DNA from: an uncultured Senegalimassilia sp.
GTDB taxonomy: Bacteria; Actinomycetota; Coriobacteriia; Coriobacteriales; Eggerthellaceae
NCBI RefSeq assembly: GCF_934630535.1
Contig: NZ_CAKTVU010000013.1
Location: 1 to 54,679, forward strand
DNA: 54,679 nucleotides
Reading direction: 5' to 3'
Both the position numbers and the translations under genes were made by a program. The stretch's first letter is position 1, and each line of letters starts with the position of its first letter. Shown piece after piece: positions 16,744 through 23,920 of this stretch. The notes beneath the pieces are model-generated. The model searched no databases, was not told the origin of the DNA, and saw nothing but the letters and a program-made list of their open reading frames with translations.

Positions 16744-17325
16744 ATAGCCGCTCAAGAGCCTAGGCTCAACGAACAGATCACGGTGCGCGAGTGCCGCCTG
16801 ATCGGGTTCGACGGAACGCAGCTGGGTATCTACCCGGTTGCCCAGGCGCAGCGCGTTGCTGACGACCAGGGGCTTGATCTTGTTGAAATCGCCCCGAATG
16901 CGGAACCGCCCGTGTGCCGCATCATGGATTACGGCAAGTTCAAGTACGATCAGGCCATCAAGGCGAAGCAGGCTCGCAAGAACCAAAGCAAGATCGAGAC
17001 CAAGGAAATGAAGTTCCGCCCGAAGATCGACGTGGGGGACTACACCACGAAGAAGAAGCATGTGCTTCGCTTCCTCTCCGCTGGCAACAAGGTCAAGATC
17101 ACCATCATGTTCCGCGGCCGCGAGATGGCCCATCCGGAACAGGGCCTGACCATCCTGGAGCGCCTGGCCGACGACCTGAAGGACATTGCGGTCATCGAGA
17201 GCCAGCCGAAGATGGAAGGCCGCAACATGCACATGCTCATCGCCCCGCTTCCCGCAAGCATGGCGGCGAAGAAAAAGAAGGCAAACGACAAGAAAGACGA
17301 AGGAAAGGACGAAGGCAATGCCTAA
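16744..17325 (+). CDS. infC: Translation initiation factor IF-3
   Basis: IF-3 binds the 30S subunit and enforces start-codon fidelity. Sequence shows the family N-domain (EPRLNEQITVRECRLIG), the linker region, and the C-domain with KEMKFRPKIDVGDY and MFRGREMAHPEQG. The start is unusual: the best ribosome-binding site, GGAAGGTGAG at 16730-16739, points at an ATA codon at 16744, 4-5 bases later. GTG at 16735 lies inside that site and ATG at 16708 has no site. IF-3 genes often use ATT, ATA or ATC to regulate themselves, so ATA is preferred. The 193-residue product fits the family. rpmI overlaps its end by 8 bases. Confidence 0.9.
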   Translation: MAAQEPRLNEQITVRECRLIGFDGTQLGIYPVAQAQRVADDQGLDLVEIAPNAEPPVCRIMDYGKFKYDQAIKAKQARKNQSKIETKEMKFRPKIDVGDYTTKKKHVLRFLSAGNKVKITIMFRGREMAHPEQGLTILERLADDLKDIAVIESQPKMEGRNMHMLIAPLPASMAAKKKKANDKKDEGKDEGNA

Positions 17326-17515
17326 GATGAAGACCCATCGCGGTACGGCAAAGCGCTTCCGCGTTACCGGCTCTGGCAAGATTATGCGTGCTAAGGCCTA
17401 CAAGAGCCACATTCTGACGAAGAAGTCCCAGAAGCGTAAGCGTAATTTCCGTCACGAGACCGAGCTGTCCGCCGCTGACCGTCGCGTCGTGGCCCGCAAC
17501 CTCGGCCGTCGCTAA
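17318..17515 (+). CDS. rpmI: 50S ribosomal protein L35
   Basis: 65-residue, very basic ribosomal protein with the L35 opening MPKMKTHRGTAKRFR and the KSHILTKKSQKRKR segment. The ATG at 17318 overlaps the end of infC, and GAAGG upstream serves as ribosome-binding site; this overlap couples the two genes. Longer in-frame extension upstream reads inside infC and was discarded. Confidence 0.95.
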   Translation: MPKMKTHRGTAKRFRVTGSGKIMRAKAYKSHILTKKSQKRKRNFRHETELSAADRRVVARNLGRR

Positions 17516-17539
17516 GTTTTAAAGGAGCAGTGATAATCA

Positions 17540-17893
17540 ATGGCTCGTATCAAGCGTGCAGTCAACGCCAAGAAGAAGCGCCGCACCGTCCTTAACCGTG
17601 CAAAGGGTTACTATGGTGCCAAGTCCCGTTCCTACACCGCTGCTAAGGAACAGGTCCAGCACTCCCTGCAGTACCAGTACCGCGATCGCCGCAACAAGAA
17701 GCGCGAGATTCGTCGTCTGTGGATCACCCGCATCAACGCCGGCGCCCGTCTGAACGGCATGAGCTACTCCGCCTTCATGAACGGCCTGAAGAAGGCTGGC
17801 GTGGAGCTGGACCGCAAGGTGCTCTCCGATATGGCCATCAACGACCCCGCGGCTTTCACCGCCATCGTCGAGGTCGCCAAGAAGGCCCTGTAA
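17540..17893 (+). CDS. rplT: 50S ribosomal protein L20
   Basis: 117-residue L20, an early assembly protein that binds 23S rRNA and, in many bacteria, represses its own operon by binding the leader. Typical features are ARIKRAVNAKKKRR at the start, AKGYYGAKSRSYTAAKEQV, and WITRINAGARLNGMSYS. The ATG has AAAGGAG 13 bases upstream. The attenuator at 16673-16702 is a likely target for feedback. The operon ends here, with a terminator 24 bases later. Confidence 0.96.
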   Translation: MARIKRAVNAKKKRRTVLNRAKGYYGAKSRSYTAAKEQVQHSLQYQYRDRRNKKREIRRLWITRINAGARLNGMSYSAFMNGLKKAGVELDRKVLSDMAINDPAAFTAIVEVAKKAL

Positions 17894-17916
17894 GCTACAT
17901 ATAGCTTCATATATGC

Positions 17917-17950
17917 AACACCCCGCTTGGGAATCCAGGCGGGGTGTTTT
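17917..17950 (+). terminator. Terminator of the infC operon
   Basis: AACACCCCGC / GCGGGGTGTT, 10-bp perfect stem followed by TTTT. Confidence 0.88.
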
Positions 17951-18201
17951 GCGTTCCAGCGGCGTGTTGCTTCGAGCGTGTTCGATGATCGCTTGCGCGC
18001 GGCCTGTTGCGGACATGGATTGGATCGGCATTAAGCCGATCGACCCGAAGTGTTCGGTTTGCGAGTGGATGCTTTTGAATCGCAAGCACGTTACGGTGTT
18101 CGATCCTTCAAGGGTTGAGAATAGTGCATCGTTAAAGGCGCGGCCCTTTTCTGTGGGCGTCTTCGCCATCCTTTAGATGCTCCGGGATTTCGGACGCGAA
18201 A
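17951..18201. other. Gene-free stretch, possibly degenerate coding DNA
   Basis: Open frames cross it on both strands. The + frame contains CSVCEWMLLNRKHVTVFDP and the - frame starts with an ATG that abuts its only purine-rich run. None has a usable ribosome-binding site or recognisable family. It may be relic sequence; no gene is claimed. Confidence 0.3.
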
Positions 18202-18224
18202 AAAGCGCCCCTTAAGGGCGCTTT
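18202..18224 (-). terminator. Terminator of the NifX-like gene
   Basis: AAAGCGCCC / GGGCGCTTT, 9-bp perfect stem with CTTAA loop; on the - strand it is followed by a T-run. Confidence 0.8.
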
Positions 18225-18258
18225 CCACGTGCCATGCTATCGCGTGGCGCAAAAGCGC

Positions 18259-18591
18259 CTACGATGCCTCCAGCTCTTCGTGCGTTCCGGACAGCGTGCG
18301 GCCGATATACGTGCGTGCAGCAGCGGACGCGGTTCCGGTGTAGCCGGTTTGAACCTCGATGCCGGCCGCTTTCAGGGCCGTCTCAGAGGTTGGATCGATC
18401 CTGTTGACGATCATGACGCTGACTTCAAGGTCTTTCAGCACCTGAGCCAGCTGAGCCGGAGGGAACGAAAGATTCGGCATGTTCTGGCAATCGGCGAACA
18501 TGCCACGGTCAACGCGATAGCACATGAAACTAGAGCTGCGTGCGAATCTTGGCGCCACATCAAGCCCTTGGCAAGCTACCGCTATGCGCAT
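18259..18591 (-). CDS. NifX/NifB-C-terminal-like iron-molybdenum cofactor-binding protein
   Basis: 110-residue stand-alone protein of the dinitrogenase iron-molybdenum cofactor-biosynthesis fold, shown by MRIAVACQGLDVAPRFARSS at the start (phosphate-like loop and the position where others have HFG) and a VSVMIVNRIDPTSETALKAAGI stretch. Such small proteins are widespread in anaerobes without nitrogenase, where they are thought to bind or carry iron-sulfur or Mo-containing clusters. The ATG has AGGAGGGAGG upstream. No nif genes are nearby; the actual cargo is unknown. Confidence 0.75.
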   Translation of the reverse strand: MRIAVACQGLDVAPRFARSSSFMCYRVDRGMFADCQNMPNLSFPPAQLAQVLKDLEVSVMIVNRIDPTSETALKAAGIEVQTGYTGTASAAARTYIGRTLSGTHEELEAS

Positions 18592-18680
18592 GGCGTCCTC
18601 CCTCCTAAAGACGTATACACTTTACCGATAGATTACCGGGCTTCTATGCGCCGGCCCCTTAACCGGCGCAATAGCATCTG

Positions 18681-20192
18681 TTAGCGGCGTCTGTTGCGCT
18701 GATGCGCAACCTGGGCGCGATGGGCGCGTCCAGGACGGAAATCGCCGTTCTGCGTTCCGGCGGCGTTTGTCTTCGCGCGGTTGGCGGAAGCGTTCTTCTG
18801 GCCGGCGTTGCGCTTGTGCTGCGAGCCGTGATCGGCGTTGCTGTGCCTCCTTGCGGCGTTGGCCGTCCCGCTGGCGGGCTTCTCCGCGCCCTTGCGGTTG
18901 CCGCGCTTGGTGCGGCGGGTGTTCACCTCTTCGGCCTGTGCAGCCTCGCGGGCCTTGTCCTTCCTGCGCTTGCGGGCAGCTTGCTCCTTTTTGGCCTGCT
19001 GGATCTCGGGGTCGCGACGCGCCTCGGCGCGCTGCGCCCTGGCCGCGGCCTCGTTCTCGGCTTCGTGCATGTCGAAGTTCTGAAGCTCAAGCTCGGGGAT
19101 GGTGCGCTTGAGCAGCTTCTGGATGTCGCGAAGCGCGTCGGCGGTTTCGGGGCTGACGAAGCTGACGGCGAAGCCCGTAGCGCCTGCACGGCCCGTGCGG
19201 CCGATGCGGTGCACGTAGTCCTCGGGCTGCGTGGGCAGGTCGTAGTTCACCACGTACTCGACTTCCTCCACGTCGATGCCGCGTGCGAGCACGTCGGTGG
19301 CCACCAGCACGTCGGTGGTGCCGTTCGCGAAGTTCTCAAGGGCGCGGCGGCGCTGGTTCTGGCTGCGGCTTGAATGGATGGCCTCGACGGAGTAGCCGAC
19401 CTTCTTCAGGCGGCGGCACGTGGCGTCTGCGCGGCTGCGCGTGCGGCAGAACACGATGACGCGCCTGTGGCCGCGTTCTTTCATAAGGCCCTTGAGCAGC
19501 TCGGGTTTCACCGCCTGCTGCACGTGCATGACGTACTGCTCCACCGTATCGGCGGTTTCGCCCTTGTGGGCGATCTCGACCATGGCGGGGTTGTGCAAAA
19601 GCTTGCCGGCCGTGTTCATGATGGTGCGGTCGATGGTGGCGCTGAACAGCAGGGTTTGGCGGTTTTGCGGCGTTGCGCCGATGATCTTGCGCATTGCCGG
19701 CCAGAAGCCCATGTCGAGCATGCGGTCGGCCTCATCGAGCACGAGCACTTCCACGCTGCTCAGGTGGGCGGCCCCTTGGTCCATAAGGTCAACCAAGCGG
19801 CCCGGCGTGGCGATGAGCATGTCGACGCCGCGATTGAGCGCTTGGATCTGCGGGTTGTAGGAAACGCCGCCGACCACGGTAAGGATGCGATGGTGCGTGT
19901 TCTTCGCGATGGTGCCGCACACCTCGCCGATCTGCTCGGCAAGCTCGCGCGTGGGGGTGACCACCAGCATGAGCGGGCCCTTGTTGCCCTTGGCGTGGCC
20001 GAGCTTATCCATGGTGGGCAGGCTGAACGCGGCGGTTTTGCCCGTGCCGGTCTTCGCGGCGGCGATCAGGTCGCGGCCTTCGAGCACCTTGGGGATGGCC
20101 TGCTCCTGCACAGGAGTGGGGGTGCTGTAACCGAGTTGGGCCACAGCCTGCAATGCCTGGCCCGAAAGGCCGAGGTCGTCGAAATGCGTCAT
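18681..20192 (-). CDS. DEAD-box RNA helicase
   Basis: ATP-dependent RNA helicase of the RhlE/CshA type. Motifs in order: Q motif (GYSTPTPVQEQAIP), I (AAKTGTGKT, about residue 45), Ia (PTRELAEQ), II (DEAD in VLDEADRM), III (SAT), IV (VIVFCRTRSRAD), V (VLVATDVLARGID) and VI (HRIGRTGRAG). The last 130 residues are a low-complexity tail rich in Arg, Lys, Ala and Asn, ending NRRR, which in this family promotes RNA binding. Length 503. It probably helps ribosome assembly or mRNA turnover. A single gene, 32 bases downstream of the glycosyltransferase and possibly co-transcribed with it. Confidence 0.92.
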   Translation of the reverse strand: MTHFDDLGLSGQALQAVAQLGYSTPTPVQEQAIPKVLEGRDLIAAAKTGTGKTAAFSLPTMDKLGHAKGNKGPLMLVVTPTRELAEQIGEVCGTIAKNTHHRILTVVGGVSYNPQIQALNRGVDMLIATPGRLVDLMDQGAAHLSSVEVLVLDEADRMLDMGFWPAMRKIIGATPQNRQTLLFSATIDRTIMNTAGKLLHNPAMVEIAHKGETADTVEQYVMHVQQAVKPELLKGLMKERGHRRVIVFCRTRSRADATCRRLKKVGYSVEAIHSSRSQNQRRRALENFANGTTDVLVATDVLARGIDVEEVEYVVNYDLPTQPEDYVHRIGRTGRAGATGFAVSFVSPETADALRDIQKLLKRTIPELELQNFDMHEAENEAAARAQRAEARRDPEIQQAKKEQAARKRRKDKAREAAQAEEVNTRRTKRGNRKGAEKPASGTANAARRHSNADHGSQHKRNAGQKNASANRAKTNAAGTQNGDFRPGRAHRAQVAHQRNRRR

Positions 20193-20224
20193 GTAAGGTA
20201 GATCCTTTCCAGATGCGCGCGGCT

Positions 20225-21487
20225 CTATCGCACGTGCGCGGGTTTATGCCCCCAATAGAAATGGAGGAAATGCTTCTTGTACAGCGGGTTTGCCGGGTCC
20301 TTCTCGGCGTTTGCCAGCTCCATGGCCGCGCACGCTATGTCGCGTGCCGCGTCGGGGCGGCGAAGGAAGCTGCCGTTGACCAGCATGGAGCGAGCGCTTT
20401 CGGGGCTGCGCGAGATGTGGCGCAGCGCTTCGAGCAGCTCTCGCCAGGTGGTGACGTGCATGGCCGCGCCGTGTGCGGTGAGCAGCCTGACGTTGGCGTT
20501 TTCCTGGCCGTATGCGCGGCCCAGCAAGATCATGGGCACCTGCGCGCACAGGCATTCGGTGACGGTAAGGCCACCGGATTTGCAGATGACCAGGTCCGAT
20601 GCCGCCATAAGCCCTGCCATGCCCTCGACATATTCAAGCACCGTCACGTAATCGGAGATGCCCAGGTCGCTGCAGGCCCTTCGCAGATGACCGGCGTATT
20701 CCGCATCGTTTCCCGCGACGAACACGAAATGCAGCGTGTCGCCGAACGTGTGCAGGTACGGCAGCAGGTTGTCGAGCGCCGTGCGGAAGTGCACATAGGG
20801 CCGTGGCAGATAGGCTCCGGCCAGTGCCAGCACGATGCGCTTGTCCTGCGGCAGCCCCAACCGTTGACGGGTTTGCTCGCGGTCATAGCTTGCGCGGAAG
20901 TCCTCGCGCGTGGGGATGCCGGTGATGCGGATGCGCTGCTCGGGCACCAGGCGCGGGCGCAGCGTTTCGGCCATGCTCTCCGTTGCGACGCAGAACAGGT
21001 TGCTGGACTGATGCGGCCAGAGGCCCTCGGTCTCATAGTCGGTGGGGACGCACACGATGGGGAAGTGCTGTCCGGTGAGCATGCGCGCCGCCACTGCCAC
21101 GTTTGCCGCGGTGATGTGCGTGCAGATGATGGCAAGCGGGCGGCGTTTGCGCACCAGTTCGGTGAACTTGCCGTACATCAGGTGCGACCATATGCTGCCG
21201 CCTCCCCACAAAAGCCTGCCGGTAAACGTGAAGCGCCACGTCAGGTCGTATATGGGGCGGGTAGGGCCGGTGAACATGGAAGCGGTTTTGTCGCCATCGA
21301 ACACCACACGGCCGAAATCGAGCACGTCAAGCACTTCGACCTCAAGTCCGTCAGGGAGTTTCGGCACATCGGGAAAGGCCTCGGTAGGCTGCTCGCGTCC
21401 TTCGGCCTGCTCGACCTTCATGTATTCGAAGGCTTGCGCGACAGCGTTCGCCGCGCTGCGATGCCCTGATCCCACCGAAGCGTGCAT
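20225..21487 (-). CDS. UgtP/MGDG-synthase-like diglyceride glycosyltransferase
   Basis: GT28-type enzyme that would add sugar to diacylglycerol at the inner membrane face, feeding glycolipid or lipoteichoic-type anchors. The N-terminal MGDG-synthase domain shows HASVGSGHRSAA and later TGIPTREDF. The C-terminal donor-binding domain shows CKSGGLTVTECLCAQVPMIL. The annotated ATG at 21487 lies inside the first beta strand (LVIVMHAS), so the true start is probably upstream. The only good ribosome-binding site (GAAGGGAAGG, 21556-21565) precedes three ATC codons at 21553, 21550 and 21547, and no ATG, GTG or TTG is in frame. Either a rare start is used or the N-terminus is short. Confidence 0.82.
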   Translation of the reverse strand: MHASVGSGHRSAANAVAQAFEYMKVEQAEGREQPTEAFPDVPKLPDGLEVEVLDVLDFGRVVFDGDKTASMFTGPTRPIYDLTWRFTFTGRLLWGGGSIWSHLMYGKFTELVRKRRPLAIICTHITAANVAVAARMLTGQHFPIVCVPTDYETEGLWPHQSSNLFCVATESMAETLRPRLVPEQRIRITGIPTREDFRASYDREQTRQRLGLPQDKRIVLALAGAYLPRPYVHFRTALDNLLPYLHTFGDTLHFVFVAGNDAEYAGHLRRACSDLGISDYVTVLEYVEGMAGLMAASDLVICKSGGLTVTECLCAQVPMILLGRAYGQENANVRLLTAHGAAMHVTTWRELLEALRHISRSPESARSMLVNGSFLRRPDAARDIACAAMELANAEKDPANPLYKKHFLHFYWGHKPAHVR

Positions 21488-21574
21488 GACGATGACCAGC
21501 GGTGCTGCCTGCTCGTTTCGCGAATCGGTTTCGGCGGGGGTAGCGATGATGATTGCCTTCCCTTCAAGATAGCG

Positions 21575-21596
21575 AAAAAGCCGGCGAGCCGGCTTT
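21575..21596 (-). terminator. tRNA-Glu terminator
   Basis: AAAGCCGG / CCGGCTTT hairpin; on the - strand followed by five T residues. It sits between tRNA-Glu and the glycosyltransferase gene. Confidence 0.75.
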
Positions 21597-21607
21597 CACT
21601 AATAAGA

Positions 21608-21630
21608 AGGGCCGGTACTCGACCGGCCCT
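21608..21630. terminator. Second hairpin downstream of tRNA-Glu
   Basis: AGGGCCGGT / ACCGGCCCT, 9-bp perfect stem with a 5-base loop, just 3' of the tRNA. It may be a processing signal or a partial terminator. Confidence 0.5.
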
Positions 21631-21640
21631 AGCGTTCGAA

Positions 21641-21715
21641 TGGTGCCCCCAACGAGAATCGAACTCGTGTCTCAGCCTTGAAAGGGCCGCGTCCTGACCT
21701 CTAGACTATGGGGAC
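21641..21715 (-). tRNA. tRNA-Glu (UUC)
   Basis: Cloverleaf on the - strand with acceptor GTCCCCA / TGGGGGC (one T-G pair), anticodon loop CTTTCAA giving UUC, a GTTCGATTC T-loop and an encoded CCA end. Confidence 0.95.
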
Positions 21716-21972
21716 GGTTTGCGCTTCCGTCTCGAAAAGCAGCCCGTTTAGTATGCCAAAAAGCAATTCGTTTCGCAAGCCCCCATTGGGCGGTTGTGCA
21801 TATTTCTTACACAACCTGATTCCGTTTCAACATACCGGATGGGCTCGTTTCGCAAAAACCCCCGTAGACTGATGGTTGTCGACAAGGGCGTGAAACGATC
21901 GGGTGCATTGGCCTGCGCTGATGGGGACGCCCTTGCCGACGGAACAGGAGGCGGGGAGCCCGCTGCGGTGCG

Positions 21973-22935
21973 TTAGCGTCCGTAGCGCTCGTAGGCCTCC
22001 GTGACCTCGATCTCGTACTGCTTACGGTTGCCCTTGACCACCGTGTCCAGGATAAGCCCGCACGCGAAGCACAGCAGGCCGACGAACACCAGGCCCACCG
22101 CCAGAAGCGCCGTGGGAAGCTTCGGCACCAGGCCCGTGGCGGCGAACTGCGCGATGACCGGCACGCCGGCGACAAGACCCAGCACCACGAACAAAAGCGC
22201 CACCCAGGAGAACAGCGCCAGCGGCTTGTAGTCCTTGAACAGCGACATGATCATCATGAGCACCTTGAAGCCGTCGGAGAAGGTGGACAGCTTCGACTCC
22301 GAGCCCTCGGGGCGGTCGCGGTAGTCGATGGGCACCTCGGCGATGCGCCAGCGCTTGTCGACGGCGTGGATCGAAAGCTCGGTCTCGATCTCGAAGCCCG
22401 GCGAGAGCACGGGCATGGTCTTGGCGAACACCTTGTTGTAGGCGCGGTAGCCCGTCATGACGTCGGAGAACTCGAAGCCGTAGATGGCCTTGATCAAAAA
22501 GCGCACCAGGTCGTTGCCGAAGCCGTGGAAGGCGCGGTCGTTCTCCTCGCCGTAGGTGCCGTTGGACAGGCGGTCGCCCACCACCATGTCGGCCTCGTCG
22601 GCGAGAAGCGGCGCGAGCAGGGCCGGGGCGGCCTCGGCGGGGTAGGTGTCGTCGCCGTCGACCATGAGGTAGGCCTCGGCGTCGATGTCGCGCATCATCT
22701 GGCGCACGACGTTGCCCTTGCCCTGGCGGCGCTCCACCTTGACGATGGCGCCGTGGGCGCGCGCGATGTCGCCCGTGCCGTCGGAGGAGTTGTTGTCGTA
22801 GACGTACACGGCCGCCTCGGGCAGCACGCGGCGGAAGTCGTCGACCACCTTGCCGATGGTGACGGCCTCGTTGTAGCAGGGTATGATGACGGCCACGCCT
22901 TTGCCCGTGAGGGCGGCCTTGTCGGTTTCAGTCAC
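21973..22935 (-). CDS. Polyprenyl-phosphate glycosyltransferase (DPM1/GtrB-like)
   Basis: GT2 enzyme that transfers a sugar to polyprenyl phosphate. The start is the GTG at 22935, with GAAGGAG 8 bases upstream; the frame continues far upstream but crosses the divergent promoter region. Catalytic features are VIIPCYNEAVTIGKV, VYDNNSSDGT and MVDGDDTYP near residue 95, and a GYRAYNK element. Two membrane helices close the protein (about residues 225-295), with a short cytosolic end. Divergent to a GtrA-type gene: such enzymes and GtrA flippases commonly work together in modifying surface glycans. 320 residues. Confidence 0.88.
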   Translation of the reverse strand: MTETDKAALTGKGVAVIIPCYNEAVTIGKVVDDFRRVLPEAAVYVYDNNSSDGTGDIARAHGAIVKVERRQGKGNVVRQMMRDIDAEAYLMVDGDDTYPAEAAPALLAPLLADEADMVVGDRLSNGTYGEENDRAFHGFGNDLVRFLIKAIYGFEFSDVMTGYRAYNKVFAKTMPVLSPGFEIETELSIHAVDKRWRIAEVPIDYRDRPEGSESKLSTFSDGFKVLMMIMSLFKDYKPLALFSWVALLFVVLGLVAGVPVIAQFAATGLVPKLPTALLAVGLVFVGLLCFACGLILDTVVKGNRKQYEIEVTEAYERYGR

Positions 22936-23278
22936 CGGGCGCTCCTTCGGATTAATTGAATGCACAAAGATATAAGCCATGCTACTCGAAACCGCGTGGT
23001 TTCGCCACGTGAATGCCTTGCTTTCCGCAGTATATGCGCGGAAGGCGTGGGATTGTTGTGCCGATAGGGCAAGGGATGCCATAATCATCAGGTTGCGCTG
23101 CGGCGGTTTTCGCGTTGTGCGCGGGCTGTCGGCCTGCCGGCGGCGCGATGTGCCGCCTGAGGTTCTTGGTCGGCAGCGCAGTATGCGCAACGTTATGTGA
23201 AGTTGAACCGAGGCGAGGCCTTTACCGAAGGCCTCGCAGGTGCGGGTCGCTCCCGCTTTCGATGGAGAGGAGCACTGC
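22936..23278. promoter_or_regulatory. Divergent region between GT2 and gtrA-like genes
   Basis: 343 bases without a gene, containing the divergent promoters. It is AT-richer near 22950-22980 and holds a CGTGG/CCACG hairpin near 23000. No clear -35/-10 pair is claimed. Confidence 0.4.
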
Positions 23279-23689
23279 GTGAAGAAGCTTATCGCGCAGC
23301 TTATGAAGTTCGGCGTGGTCGGCGTGATCGCGTTCGTCATCGATTACGGCCTGCTGGCCCTGCTCACCGAGGCGTTCGGCGTGAACTACCTGGTCAGCGC
23401 CACCATTTCGTTCACGGTATCGGTGGTGTTCAACTACGTTGCCTCCATGCGCTACGTGTTCACCCATAAAGAAGGCATGTCCCGACGCCGCGAGTTCATC
23501 ATCTTCGTGGTGTTGTCGGTCATCGGCCTGGGCATCAACAACGCATGCATGTGGGCCGGCGTCGAGCTTCTGGGCGTGCATTACCTGATCACCAAGATCT
23601 TCGCCACCGCCATCGTGATGGTGTGGAACTTCGTCACGCGCAAGATCTTCCTGGACGCCGGCGATGCGCCGCAAGAGCAAAAGGCGTGA
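23279..23689 (+). CDS. GtrA-family membrane protein
   Basis: Small four-helix membrane protein of the GtrA/DPMS family, thought to flip or help process polyprenyl-linked sugars. The sequence begins KKLIAQLMKFGVVGVIAFVIDYGLLALL and includes the typical FNYVASMRYVF and VWNFVTRKIF elements ending helices 2 and 4. The GTG at 23279 was chosen for the GAGAGGAG site upstream; an earlier in-frame codon would add a charged stretch. 136 residues. Divergent from the polyprenyl glycosyltransferase gene. Confidence 0.88.
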   Translation: MKKLIAQLMKFGVVGVIAFVIDYGLLALLTEAFGVNYLVSATISFTVSVVFNYVASMRYVFTHKEGMSRRREFIIFVVLSVIGLGINNACMWAGVELLGVHYLITKIFATAIVMVWNFVTRKIFLDAGDAPQEQKA

Positions 23690-23743
23690 TGTGGTTACGG
23701 GGTTCCCGTGCGCGCAGTTTCGAGCGTTCGCGTTTGAAACGAG

Positions 23744-23772
23744 AACGGCCCAGGTAGATAACCTGGGCCGTT
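23744..23772. terminator. Bidirectional hairpin between gtrA-like gene and tRNA-Arg
   Basis: Perfect 12-bp stem AACGGCCCAGGT / ACCTGGGCCGTT with AGATA loop, positioned to end both convergent transcripts. Confidence 0.75.
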
Positions 23773-23782
23773 GCCTATGAAG

Positions 23783-23859
23783 TGGTGCCCTAGGCAGGGT
23801 TCGAACCTGTGGCCTTCTGCTCCGGAGGCAGACGCTCTATCCAACTGAGCTACTAGGGC
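23783..23859 (-). tRNA. tRNA-Arg (CCG)
   Basis: Cloverleaf on the - strand: acceptor GCCCTAG / CTAGGGC, D-arm AGCTCAGTTGGATAGAGC, anticodon loop CTCCGGA giving CCG, T-arm with GTTCGAACC, encoded CCA. Confidence 0.95.
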
Positions 23860-23920
23860 GTATCTACCTATTATACGCTACTATCGCCCGAATGGGCATG
23901 AAAAAGAAACGAGTGTGAAC

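Noticed and set aside
17537..18169. 210-codon frame on the - strand downstream of rplT
   Set aside because: It runs through the rplT terminator and the antisense of rplT, with no usable start.
22936..23340. Longer N-terminus of the polyprenyl glycosyltransferase
   Set aside because: It covers the divergent promoter and part of the gtrA-like gene on the other strand; the GTG at 22935 has a strong ribosome-binding site.
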